Origin: an uncultured Myxococcales bacterium
GTDB taxonomy: Bacteria > Myxococcota_A > Polyangia > Nannocystales > Nannocystaceae
Length of the DNA: 49,008 nt
Assembly: GCA_902826865.1 (NCBI GenBank)
Contig: CADEGN010000016.1
Location: forward strand, 1 to 49,008
Direction: 5' to 3'
Below the pieces are notes generated by a model. The model was given only the letters and a program-made list of their open reading frames with translations. It did no database searches and was not told the DNA's origin. How positions within the stretch are numbered: position 1 is the stretch's first letter; the number at the start of each line of letters is the position of its first letter. This document shows, one piece after another, positions 35,721 to 44,194 of the stretch. A program made the position numbers and the translations under genes.

Positions 35721-35993
35721 TCAGACGTCGCGAGCCATGTTGATGAGCTCGCGCAGGAAGTGCGGGCGGATCGTGATGAGGCTCGCGTGCTTCACGCGTC
35801 CGCGCGAGGAAAGATTCGCGCCCTCGGGCCGGAGGACCTCGCCGTCCACGTTGTCGTCATCGAAATCGTACACGGTGACCCCGCCCTTCTCGCCCTTGCG
35901 CGCGGCATCGTCCGCGTCGGTGTCGCTCGGTGCGGCCGAGGCGGTGGTGGTCCACAGAGCGGCGGCGATGAACGCAAACATGGTGGCTCGCAT
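35721..35993 (-). CDS. cglF: Small secreted protein, CglF/GltF-like
   Basis: The 90-residue product starts at ATG 35993 with Shine-Dalgarno GGAGAG 7 nt upstream; in-frame ATGs at 36008 and 36032 lack one. Signal peptide MRATMFAFIAAALWTTTASAA, then an acidic stretch and a mature domain of pattern YDFDDDNVDGEVLRPEG ... SLITIRPHFLRELINMARDV. This resembles GltF/CglF of Myxococcus, whose C-terminus has the form DFxDVxxxGELxKPEG followed by LIxxRxxF; that pattern is recalled, not searched. GltF is a small periplasmic/envelope member of the gliding complex, and its gene lies between gltE and gltG there, exactly as here. It is driven by its own promoter at 36036-36064. Confidence 0.68.
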   Translation of the reverse strand: MRATMFAFIAAALWTTTASAAPSDTDADDAARKGEKGGVTVYDFDDDNVDGEVLRPEGANLSSRGRVKHASLITIRPHFLRELINMARDV

Positions 35994-36035
35994 GGCGACT
36001 CTCTCCATCGGGGGGCACACCCGAATCAGCATCGA

Positions 36036-36064
36036 ATCCTAGCCCGCCGGGGCGGGCTTGTAAA
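36036..36064 (-). promoter_or_regulatory. Promoter of cglF with a palindrome filling the spacer
   Basis: Minus strand: TTTACA (36064-36059), 17 nt, TAGGAT (36041-36036). The spacer plus one base is an inverted repeat, AGCCCGCC-CC-GGCGGGCT (36058-36041), an operator-like site where a dimeric regulator could block or realign RNA polymerase. Initiation near 36029 gives a leader of about 36 nt. Confidence 0.6.
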
Positions 36065-36201
36065 CGGATCGTGCGCCGAACGATGCGCCGATTCGTGCAT
36101 CGGCTTGGGAGTTCGACGACGCTGCAATCGTCGCGCACCGCGCCGGCTCAGCCGACGCGGCGCATTTCGTGAACACGGATATGTCCGCTACCGCGGCCGG
36201 T

Positions 36202-36606
36202 TCACTTGGGCTTGTCGGCGGGCTTGGCCCCGTCGGCGGGCTTGGCCGCGTCGGCCGGTTTTGCGGGCGCAGCCGGAGGTGCGGCCGCGGGCGCAGCACC
36301 GCCGCCGCCGCTCTGCTGCTTGCGCAGGTCTTCCTCAAGCTTGCGCAGCCTCGCCTTCTCCTCTTCTTCGGCCTTCTTTGCGGCCGCCTCGATCTTCTTG
36401 GCTTCAGCCTCGAGCCGCTTCATCTCTTCGATGTTCTTGAACAGCTCGTTGATGTTGTTGACCCGGCTCTTCGCGTCCTCCGAGAACTTCTGCAGGTCCT
36501 TCTTGCCGGAGGCCTGGGAGACGAACTTGTTGAAGTAGTCCTGGGCCGTGACGAATGGCTTCTTGTTGAAGGTGTCGCGCTCGTAGGCTGGACCGGTGTG
36601 ACCGGG
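36202..36606 (-). pseudogene. Distal part of gltE beyond an in-frame amber codon
   Basis: The frame of the upstream TPR lipoprotein continues without change for 134 codons after TAG at 36609-36607. It encodes an AYERDTFNKKPF segment, a helical region (YFNKFVSQASGKKD ... RVNNINELFKNIEEMKRLE), a charged Glu/Lys coiled coil and a Lys/Pro/Ala-rich tail ending in ADKPK. No ATG, GTG or TTG occurs before the ATG at 36423, so the segment would be translated only by read-through or if the stop is an assembly error. Together with the proximal part it gives 498 residues, close to the roughly 500-residue AglT/GltE. Confidence 0.7.
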
Positions 36607-37698
36607 CTACTGGACGCCGAGGTTGCAGCGAGCTCGCGGGGCAGCTCCCCTGACGTCGAGGGCCTTTTTGAAGGCCTTCTCTGCGTCGCCGTACTTCCGC
36701 TGACCGCGAAGCGAGACACCCAAACCGAGGTAGGCCTCGACGTTCCTCTTCTGGCGCCTGTCCTTGATCGCGATGTTGATCGATTCTTCCGCCGTTTTGT
36801 AGTCGCGGAACCAAATCGCGATCATGGCGATGTTCATGTTCGCATCCGCGTGGTTCTTGTCGACTTCGACGGCCTTCTTGAAGGCCTTCAGCGCGTCGAC
36901 CATGTTCGGCGGCGTGGCCTGCATCAGAAGCAGGCCCTTGATGTTGTAGATGTCCGCGCTCTGCCGCTTCTCGGCTTCGAGCACACGGCGGGCCTGGGTA
37001 ACGACCAAGTCCGCGAGCAAAAGGTAGGACTTATCCTTGAGCCGACCGCGGTCGTAATAAAGGCGCGCGAGGTTTTCGTAGGCCACCGGGTTGTCGGAGT
37101 CGACCGCGAGGACGCGCTGGATCTCGTTCTCGGCGGCCTCGAAGTCGGACTGCTGCGGGTTGTCGGCGTACTTGTCGCGCAGGGCCGCGGCGAGGTTGTT
37201 GCGCGGAGCCTTGGTGGCCGGGTTCGCGGCCACGGCTTTCTTGAAGTAGTCGAGCGCCTTGCCCTCTTGCTTGCGATTCCAATAGATGACGCCGAGGTTG
37301 TTGTACGAAAGGTCGTACTTGGGCACCTCGCGGGTGAGCTGCTCGTAGATATCCTCGGCCTTCTCGATGTCGCCGCACTCCTCCCAAACGGCGCCGGCGT
37401 TGAACTTCGCCACCGCGATCTGGGCGCCGTGGTCCTTGTAGACCCGCTCGAACGCCTTCGACAGCTCGTCGCACATCCCCTTGGCCAGGGGCCCGCGGGC
37501 CTTGGCGGAGGCATAGCGCTGGGCGACGTCGGCGAACGAGGACTTGGCCGCAGCGGTCGCAGCCTCGGGATCGCTCGGGTTGGCCTGCACACCGCCCGGG
37601 GCGTTGCCCTCGCCGTCTTTCCCCTTCTTCTTGCAGGCAACCGCCGACAAGGAGAGACCGAGCGCGAGCACAGTGATGATTTGCTTGGTGATACGCAT
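36607..37698 (-). CDS. gltE: GltE (AglT)-like TPR lipoprotein, truncated by TAG
   Basis: The 363-residue product starts at ATG 37698, with AGGAG 8 nt upstream. The signal peptide ends at lipobox SAVAC (Cys22), so it is an outer-membrane lipoprotein. Several TPRs follow, for example AEDIYEQLTREVPKYDLSYN, ALDYFKKAVAANPATKAPRN, ALKAFKKAVEVDKNHADANM and AEKAFKKALDVRG. Translation stops at TAG (36609-36607) right after CNLGVQ, in the middle of a TPR, while the same frame goes on for 134 codons. GltE/AglT is an outer-membrane TPR lipoprotein required for gliding in Myxococcus; it interacts with GltD and GltG-type partners. It lies 23 nt downstream of gltD, so the two are cotranscribed. Confidence 0.84.
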   Translation of the reverse strand: MRITKQIITVLALGLSLSAVACKKKGKDGEGNAPGGVQANPSDPEAATAAAKSSFADVAQRYASAKARGPLAKGMCDELSKAFERVYKDHGAQIAVAKFNAGAVWEECGDIEKAEDIYEQLTREVPKYDLSYNNLGVIYWNRKQEGKALDYFKKAVAANPATKAPRNNLAAALRDKYADNPQQSDFEAAENEIQRVLAVDSDNPVAYENLARLYYDRGRLKDKSYLLLADLVVTQARRVLEAEKRQSADIYNIKGLLLMQATPPNMVDALKAFKKAVEVDKNHADANMNIAMIAIWFRDYKTAEESINIAIKDRRQKRNVEAYLGLGVSLRGQRKYGDAEKAFKKALDVRGAAPRARCNLGVQ

Positions 37699-37721
37699 GG
37701 TGTTGCTCCTGCTCGGCGGGC

Positions 37722-40700
37722 TCAGTTCGCAGACGCGCCTTCGCTGTCGTCGTCACCCTCGTCGTCGCCCTTGTCGTCTTTTTTGCCGTCGCCGTCGTCG
37801 GCACCAGGCTTGGCGCCGGGCTTGGCGGCGCTCTTCTTGGCACCGCCATCGATATCAACCTGCACGCCGACCACGTCGAGGTGGCTATCGGTGTAGATCG
37901 ACGTCCCGAACAACTCGTTGGTGGCCGGGTACTTGTCGGCGTCGCTCTGCTGCAGCTCTTCTTCGCACATGCGCGAGAACGAGTTGAAGAACTGGAACTC
38001 CGTCGATCGAGCCAAACAGTACTCCAGCGCTTCTTTGGCGGTGGCCGTCAGCGGATCTCCGTAGCGGATCGCGAGCTCGTCGCAGTACGCGTCCTTCTGA
38101 TCCTCGTTCTTGAGGTTCTCCGGTACCGGCGCTCGGTAGAGCTGGTCGGCGAAGTTGCGGTTGACCAGGGCCGTACGAGCCGCGGCCGCCAGCGTCCAGT
38201 ACGGGCTGCCCGAGGCCTTGACCTTGGCGTAACCCTCGATCAGCTCGCCGCCGAGCTTCTTCTTGCGGTCGAACCAGTCGCCGAACCGCTTCTTGGAGTC
38301 GGTCTCTTTGGCCAGAGCGTCCTTGTATTCCTTTTCGTACTTGCCCCCGAGCTCCTTCTTCCACTCTTCGGCAGACGCGCCGAAAAACAGGTTGCCGGGG
38401 ATCTCGAGCGCCAGATACTCCTCGTACTTCTTGTCCGCGGTGTAGACCAGCGCCATGCCGACGGCGTTCTTGTAGTCGTCGACGCGGGCGAGGTCATCGG
38501 CCGGGATGTTGGGCTTCTTGCTCGACGCGCGCAGCACGGCGTCGAAATGCGACATCGCCTCGGCCGCCTTCTTGCCGTCGCGCTTGTGGACGGTGATGAG
38601 GGCCTGCGTGGCGGTGCCACAGTACTTCGGCAGGGCGTCCTTCTTCTTCTTGGCCCTCGTGCGCAGCTTCTCAGCTTTCTTGCGCGCGTCTTCGCCGGCG
38701 CTGGCCTTCTTGCGCTGGATGGTGATGCAGCTGTCGTAGAGCAGCTCCTTGTCGCACGACTGCCGCCAGAGGATCTGCCCGATCGACGCCTCTGCAACCG
38801 CCTGGCGGTCTGCGCCGCCCTTGCCACCGTAGGTGGACAGATAGGCCTTGGCGTGGGCGAGCTTCGACGCGTCGTCGGTGAGCAGCGAGTGCTTCGACCA
38901 GTAGATCTTCGCTGCGGTGGTTACATCCTTCTTCTTGTAGAAGTCCTCGTACTTGGCGAGATCGGCGGCCGCCTTCTCCTGCTGGCCTAGGCCGAGCCGG
39001 AACAGGTACGCATTGTTGAGCGCCTCGGACGAGAAATTGTCCTTGGGGTTTTGGGTGGCGTACTCCTCAAACCGCGTCGCTGCGTCCTCGTAGTAGGCGA
39101 TGGCCTGGTAGTTCTGGCCGAGCTCGCGCAGCGTTTGCTTGGCGTGCTCGCTCTTCGGATAGCGCGACAGCAGCTCCTTGCGCATGTTGATCGCGTTGCC
39201 AACCAGATACCCGGCCTCGAAGCAACGCGCCGCATTGAACAGCAGGGTGGCCGCGCGGGGGTGCTTCTCGAAGTCGTTCCAGATCTGGACGAACTCGTTG
39301 CCGCACTTCTTATAACCCTGCGGATCCCCCTGCTGTCCCTGTGTCTGGTAGGCCATGGCCCGCTTCCAACCGATGCCCGCCAGCAACTCCGGCACGGTTT
39401 CGCGCACGCGATCGGCTTCTTCGTGCTTCCAGACCTTGGCCTTTTGCAGCTTCTTCGCCCACTCCTCGAGCTCATTGCTGGCCTTGATGTCGTCCTCGGG
39501 TGAGTTGCCCTGGTTTGTCCAGGCGATGGTCAGGATGTCGACGAGCATCTCTGCAGCCCAGGCGGCGTAGACCGAACCATCGAACTTGCTGATCAAGTCG
39601 ATGGCGAGCGGCTTCGCCTCCTTGAACTTGTTGTGCATCATCATCAACTTGACGCGGTGATACACAATCTTCGGTAGCTCGGGGTCCTTCGGGTTCTTCA
39701 CGTACTTCTGGTACGTGTCGTACGCCGTGATCATCTCAGACTCTTCGGACGTGTACTCAGACTCCGGGTACTCCCGGTTGACGTCGGTCTTGGAGTCCGT
39801 CGACGTGCCGACCTTCTTCTCCTTCTTCTTTTCCTTGTAGACGCAGACGCCCTCGGTGTTCACCTTGCAGGCTTTGCCCTGCGCGCCCGTCTCGTCGTAT
39901 TCGAGCGCGTTCTTCATCGCCAGCATCTGGGCGTAGGCGGCATCCTTGGTGTACTTGCCGTCGGGCTTGCGCTTGAGGACGTTGAGGAACTCCTCATGCG
40001 CCTCGCGGAACTTCTTGAGACCCCCGGCCCTGACCGACTTGTCTTTGCTGTTGTAGGCGTGGTCGGCCTGGGCCCATAGCAAGTCGGCGTAGTAGTAGTT
40101 GAGCTCGTACGCGTCCTTGTCCTGGGGGAAGTACTGCATGAAGGCGCGGTACGCCTTCTCGGACAAGTCGTATGTATCCTGCCGACGCGTTTTCTCAGCC
40201 TCGTCGTGCCATACCGTGGCCATCTGCTTCACGGTGTCACGGGCGCCGTCGCGGCACGCCTTCTTGACCGGCTCCTTGAACTGGCTGCTCTTGTACTTCT
40301 CCCAGTATGCAGCGAGCTTGTCGGTCTCGATCCACTGGATCTGCTTGTCGTCCGTCGCTAGGGCGTTGACGACGACGCGGTACTGCCAGTCGCACGCGTC
40401 GGGATCGGTCTCGAACAAGTCCTGAAGCTTCTTGTAGACCGAGCTCGACTCGACATACATACCTTCGCCGAAGTAGGCGGCGGCGAGCAGCTCCATCATC
40501 TTCTTCGACATGTCCTCGTCCTTCTTCGGACCAGAACCGACTGTCGTGAAGAAGTCCCACGCCTTGGACGGCTTGCCGGAGTGGACGTAGGCCTTGACGA
40601 GGTCGCGGCGCGCGTCCCGGCGGAGCTGCTTGGCGTTCGCTTCTGAGCCGGCGCGCCCGTCGATCGTCGCCTTCACGGTCTCGACGAACTTGTTGAGGCT

Positions 40701-41609
40701 CTTGGTGTACTCGGGCTCGGCGGTACCGATCGGGTTGAGGTAACACCACGCCATCTTGTAGAGGGCGTAGGCGTAGACCGGGCTGTCTTTGTAGCCGTCG
40801 ACGATCTTCTGGTAGAGCGTGAGCGCATCCGCGATCTGGTTGTTGCCGTAGTAGTAGTCGGCGAAGCTCAGATACGCGTTGGGGATGTACTTGCTGGTGG
40901 GGTACTCGCGGATGAGCCGCAAATACGCGTCCTTCATCTCGCTCTCGCGGTTGAGCTGGCCGAGCTCAAACGCGTAGAAGTAGATCGCCTCATCGAGGCG
41001 TTTGTACTTCGCGAACGCCGAATCGGTGACGAGCAGCTTGTAGACCTTCGCCGCATCGCCGCTCGACACCTTCGCCTGGGCCTCGAAGCGCTTCTGCTTC
41101 TCCTTGAACTGGTTGGCCTCGGCTTTCTTGCCTGCCTCTTGCGCGGCATAGATCTTGTCGTAGAGCGATCCTGCCTGGCGCTCGAAGTAGGCCTTCTTCT
41201 CGAGGTGGTGGTCGGAGAGCCGGAACAGGAGATCGGGCATCTCCGGGTCGGTCTTTTCAGTGCTCTCGATGAGGCGTTTGAGCACCCCGATCTGCTTGTC
41301 GGCGTACTCCTGCGTGACGGCCTCGCGCTGGCGCGCGAAGTCCTCCGCATCCATCATCTGGACTTCCTTCTTCTTGTCGGCCTCGGCCTTTTTCTGCGCG
41401 TCCTTGAACTTGGTGTCGAGCGTGCTCTTGGTCGATATCTTCCCGGACTTGCGCTCGTAGCGGACCGCATTCCCGTCGCCACCCGCCGGTTCCTCGGCCC
41501 CCGCCGGCGACGCGGCGAGCAGCGACGACGCGAGCACTCCGCTCAGGATGCCGAGGCTTCCAGCTCGGCGCAGATGCAGGGGGCGTTGTTGGAGTCGGTT
41601 CGTGGACAT
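37722..41609 (-). CDS. gltD: GltD (AgmU)-like large periplasmic TPR protein
   Basis: The 1295-residue product is close to the roughly 1200 residues of AgmU/GltD. ATG 41609 has AAGG-type ribosome-binding sequence; GTG 41618 has none at proper spacing. The signal peptide ends LLAASPAGA near residue 39, so the protein is periplasmic. It is dense with TPR/Sel1-like helical repeats (YLRLIREYPTSKYIPNAYLSFADYYYG, ALTLYQKIVDGYKD, AATLLFNAARCFEAG). A Lys/Glu-rich segment lies in the middle and a Lys- and Asp-rich low-complexity tail at the end. AgmU decorates the gliding helix/focal complexes in Myxococcus and bridges inner- and outer-membrane parts. The order gltC-gltD-gltE on one strand supports a single operon from the promoter at 43645-43674. 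Confidence 0.85.
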   Translation of the reverse strand: MSTNRLQQRPLHLRRAGSLGILSGVLASSLLAASPAGAEEPAGGDGNAVRYERKSGKISTKSTLDTKFKDAQKKAEADKKKEVQMMDAEDFARQREAVTQEYADKQIGVLKRLIESTEKTDPEMPDLLFRLSDHHLEKKAYFERQAGSLYDKIYAAQEAGKKAEANQFKEKQKRFEAQAKVSSGDAAKVYKLLVTDSAFAKYKRLDEAIYFYAFELGQLNRESEMKDAYLRLIREYPTSKYIPNAYLSFADYYYGNNQIADALTLYQKIVDGYKDSPVYAYALYKMAWCYLNPIGTAEPEYTKSLNKFVETVKATIDGRAGSEANAKQLRRDARRDLVKAYVHSGKPSKAWDFFTTVGSGPKKDEDMSKKMMELLAAAYFGEGMYVESSSVYKKLQDLFETDPDACDWQYRVVVNALATDDKQIQWIETDKLAAYWEKYKSSQFKEPVKKACRDGARDTVKQMATVWHDEAEKTRRQDTYDLSEKAYRAFMQYFPQDKDAYELNYYYADLLWAQADHAYNSKDKSVRAGGLKKFREAHEEFLNVLKRKPDGKYTKDAAYAQMLAMKNALEYDETGAQGKACKVNTEGVCVYKEKKKEKKVGTSTDSKTDVNREYPESEYTSEESEMITAYDTYQKYVKNPKDPELPKIVYHRVKLMMMHNKFKEAKPLAIDLISKFDGSVYAAWAAEMLVDILTIAWTNQGNSPEDDIKASNELEEWAKKLQKAKVWKHEEADRVRETVPELLAGIGWKRAMAYQTQGQQGDPQGYKKCGNEFVQIWNDFEKHPRAATLLFNAARCFEAGYLVGNAINMRKELLSRYPKSEHAKQTLRELGQNYQAIAYYEDAATRFEEYATQNPKDNFSSEALNNAYLFRLGLGQQEKAAADLAKYEDFYKKKDVTTAAKIYWSKHSLLTDDASKLAHAKAYLSTYGGKGGADRQAVAEASIGQILWRQSCDKELLYDSCITIQRKKASAGEDARKKAEKLRTRAKKKKDALPKYCGTATQALITVHKRDGKKAAEAMSHFDAVLRASSKKPNIPADDLARVDDYKNAVGMALVYTADKKYEEYLALEIPGNLFFGASAEEWKKELGGKYEKEYKDALAKETDSKKRFGDWFDRKKKLGGELIEGYAKVKASGSPYWTLAAAARTALVNRNFADQLYRAPVPENLKNEDQKDAYCDELAIRYGDPLTATAKEALEYCLARSTEFQFFNSFSRMCEEELQQSDADKYPATNELFGTSIYTDSHLDVVGVQVDIDGGAKKSAAKPGAKPGADDGDGKKDDKGDDEGDDDSEGASAN

Positions 41610-41724
41610 GACCTTCACCTTCCGGATGCGCCACGGCAGCCGGGAGGCTGCCTGCGCTGTTTGACCCGCGTGCGGGGCCGAGAATGCGTCGTAGTCGTCG
41701 AGGTAGCGCGCCTGCTTTCGACGA

Positions 41725-43497
41725 TTACTCCTTGCAGAGGCTCGTGACCTTGTAGCGGTAATAGCGCAGTTCGTCCTGCCAGTACTCGCCGTTGTAGTTG
41801 TAGATCTCGTGCTCGGAGTCGACCGGGGGCCGCTGCGCCTTCGGGGGTTCGGCTTCGAGTGCCCCCTGCTGCTTGCGCTTCTCGAGAATCTCGTACTCGA
41901 CCTTGATCATCTCTTTGTTGAGCTCTTTGATCTCTTTGATCTGACCGGTGATGCGCTCGCGCGCCTCTTGTCCGGTTGCCTCGCGGGCGGCTGACAGCGC
42001 GAGATCGAGATCCTCGGTGATTCGTTCACCGACGCCAGCGGCCTTGAACTCCGAGCTCATGTCGTCGAGCTGCTGCTGCTCGCGCTCGAGCTCGTCGACA
42101 TAGGCGAAGTACTTGGACAGCTGCTTATCTTGTAGGGCCTTCTGCGCGACGCGCTCCACGAACGGGTCAAGGCCCGAGTCCTCGTCGATGATCTTGCGGG
42201 CCATCTCGTAGAGTTTGAAGTCCTCGGGTGCCTGGTCGAGAATGCCCTGGAGCTTCTGCATCGTGCCCGGGTAGCGGCGCTTGAACTCGTCCACCGTGCG
42301 ACGCGCAGAGTCGAAGCGGCAGTTGAAGTAGTACGTCACCGCCTTGAGCTTGAGCGCGTCCGGGTAGAGGTAGTCCTCGAAGAACGGCGCATTGAGCGTG
42401 TGCACGTAGCCGAGCGTGCGCTGATAGTGGAGATTGGCGTCCTTGTCGTCGACCTCGACCTTGCGGAACTCGGCCCACGCGGCCCAGTGCACCGCGTCGA
42501 GGAAGAACGGCGACTCCAGGGGAATCGCGTCCAGGTACTTAATGGCCGTGTCGAACTTACCGACCATGTAGAAGATGTTCGCCAGACCGAGCCGGGCAAG
42601 GTGGTCGTATTGGAGCATCTCTGCCTGGAAATCGAGCTCGGTGGAGGTGCGCGTGCGCCGGCCCCGTTTGCCGCGCCGCTTCTGCTTGCCGCGATCCTTC
42701 TTGCGCTCCTTGGCGGCCGCTTTGCGGGCGGCCTTCTTGTTCTTCTTGCGGTTGGCTTCGTCGGCCAAGCGGAGCGTCGTTGCCTTGCGCAGAACGTTCT
42801 TGAAGGCGTCGACCGCCGGCTCGCCCGCGAAGTTGCGCGTGTGCGCGACGCCGAGGAAAAACTGCGCAGGGATGTAGTAGTCGCTCGACTCTGGGACCTG
42901 GTCGAGCAGAGCGATGCCCTGGGGTAGATCGCCCTTCTCGTAATAGAAGCGACCGAGCAGGTAGTAGAGCTCGTCGCGCACGTCGTCGAACGCCTCATCC
43001 TCGAGGTCGGTCGGCTTGTAGCGGCCGATCTTCTGCAACACCTCGGCGCCCTCGGGCAGCTCGCGCGACAGCGAGGCGAGCCACGGTAGCGTGAGCTTGT
43101 GGAACGGATGGGTTGGACCGGCCTGGACGATTTCGTCGAAGATCGAAAGCGACGCGGAGTAGAACTTCAGCTTGTAGAGCGTCTTGCCCAGCCAGAACTG
43201 CGCGCGCGGCTGATCGCCAGGGACCTCCTTGGCCACCACCTTGTAGAACTGAATCGCAGCGGCCTCGTAGTCGCCAGCCTTGTACTGCGCCTCGCCTTGA
43301 GCGTTGGCGCCCATGGCCCCCACGGGCGGCGGCGGTGCAGTCGGCGGCGTCTTGGGGACAGGGCCGGCCGGCGCCGCGCCAGCAGCATCCGGCGCCGGCG
43401 GCGGACCGGCGAGGGCGAGCGGCGCTGCGAACAGCAACATCCCCATTACAGAGCTGGGTAGACAGAACTTGAACGTGCGCCGGCGCGGGTTGGTCAT
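41725..43497 (-). CDS. gltC: GltC-like periplasmic TPR protein
   Basis: The 590-residue product starts at ATG 43497 (AGGA 8 nt upstream). The signal peptide ends APLALAG near residue 31 and is followed by a Pro/Ala-rich stretch. TPR-like helical pairs fill residues about 65-240 and 290-420. Between them, about 242-282, is a block of some 40 residues that is almost half Lys/Arg. A coiled-coil region (about 455-540) precedes a conserved-looking ending, YNYNGEYWQDELRYYRYKVTSLC, typical of GltC-type proteins, which end in a GEYWxDELxYYR motif (recalled). In Myxococcus GltC is a periplasmic part of the gliding complex. Here it is directly upstream of gltD, whereas in Myxococcus the two lie in separate clusters. 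Confidence 0.78.
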   Translation of the reverse strand: MTNPRRRTFKFCLPSSVMGMLLFAAPLALAGPPPAPDAAGAAPAGPVPKTPPTAPPPPVGAMGANAQGEAQYKAGDYEAAAIQFYKVVAKEVPGDQPRAQFWLGKTLYKLKFYSASLSIFDEIVQAGPTHPFHKLTLPWLASLSRELPEGAEVLQKIGRYKPTDLEDEAFDDVRDELYYLLGRFYYEKGDLPQGIALLDQVPESSDYYIPAQFFLGVAHTRNFAGEPAVDAFKNVLRKATTLRLADEANRKKNKKAARKAAAKERKKDRGKQKRRGKRGRRTRTSTELDFQAEMLQYDHLARLGLANIFYMVGKFDTAIKYLDAIPLESPFFLDAVHWAAWAEFRKVEVDDKDANLHYQRTLGYVHTLNAPFFEDYLYPDALKLKAVTYYFNCRFDSARRTVDEFKRRYPGTMQKLQGILDQAPEDFKLYEMARKIIDEDSGLDPFVERVAQKALQDKQLSKYFAYVDELEREQQQLDDMSSEFKAAGVGERITEDLDLALSAAREATGQEARERITGQIKEIKELNKEMIKVEYEILEKRKQQGALEAEPPKAQRPPVDSEHEIYNYNGEYWQDELRYYRYKVTSLCKE

Positions 43498-43644
43498 CGG
43501 AGTTGTCCTGGGATCGCGATCGATCGCGGGCTCGCGGGTCGCGTGTCGACAACAGCGACGACACGCGTGGCGGATCGCCCACCGCGATGTCGACAGACCG
43601 TCGAAGACACGCTCGGGTCGGATGTCGCCATTCGAAGGCCTAGG

Positions 43645-43674
43645 ACATTACCAGCGGCCCGCAACGGCCCGCAA
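43645..43674 (-). promoter_or_regulatory. Candidate promoter of the gltC-gltD-gltE operon
   Basis: Minus strand: TTGCGG (43674-43669), 18 nt, TAATGT (43650-43645), with TGG just before the -10 (extended -10). The -35 overlaps a tandem GGCCCGCAA-type direct repeat that could bind a regulator. The leader would be about 140 nt. Confidence 0.4.
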
Positions 43675-43805
43675 GGGCGGCGATCGGCGGAGATCGGTGC
43701 GGCAGGCGAGTCGGGACTCGCAATCGGCCGCGCATGCCGTAGGCGGTGATCGCCACGCCATGCACACGACACGGACGTCTTTGGGCGAGCCACGCATTGG
43801 TTTCG

Positions 43806-43857
43806 CCGCGCGCTCGGGGCTCGGCGCGCGCTTGGGGCCCACCGCGCGCTCGGGGCT
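43806..43857 (+). repeat. 18-nt tandem repeat, three imperfect copies
   Basis: CCGCGCGCTCGGGGCT at 43806-43821 and 43842-43857, with a variant GCGCGCGCTTGGGGCC at 43824-43839, spaced 18 nt each. It lies in the spacer upstream of gltC; a copy-number marker or chance GC-rich repeat. Confidence 0.65.
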
Positions 43858-44194
43858 GCGCGGGGGTGATTGTTCACCGCCGTCGGCATTGGGGGGGCTC
43901 GCGGGTTCCACGAAGGGGCCGCTCCTGGGTTCCTTGCAAGCGTGGGCCCGCGCGGAGCGAAGTCCGCTGCGCCCCGGCCCTCGCTCTAAGGGGTCATTTG
44001 CCCCGCAGTGCGACGAAACGAAACGACGAGAAAAACTGCCGAACCCGCGTCCACTCCGGGATCGTCTCGTGAGCCAACTCGCTATGTCGACAGGAGCGCG
44101 GCCAACGGCCGGGCAAATGCCGCCCGCGACCAACGCCTCCTTGGGGTCCCCTTTGCCCCTCACGGGCTCGAGACCGCGACGTTCGCGAATGACG

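Larger units (their letters stand above)
43498..44194 (-). other. About 700 nt without a convincing gene upstream of gltC
   Basis: Reading frames here are Arg/Ser/Pro-rich and lack homology-like motifs on either strand. The region holds the gltC promoter candidate (43645-43674), a direct repeat GGCCCGCAA beside it, an 18-nt tandem repeat (43806-43857), a small GGGG/CCCC hairpin near 43991 and an A/T-richer patch at 44008-44045. It is best regarded as a regulatory spacer between the Cys-rich lipoprotein gene and gltC. Confidence 0.55.

Noticed and set aside
36404-36814. Frameshift as the cause of gltE interruption
   Set aside because: Other frames over the stop give Arg/Gln/Pro-rich nonsense, while the original frame carries on as sensible helical protein; a point nonsense change is the simpler reading.
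43806-43857. CRISPR-like array
   Set aside because: The repeats are contiguous and 18 nt long with no spacers and no cas genes in the window.
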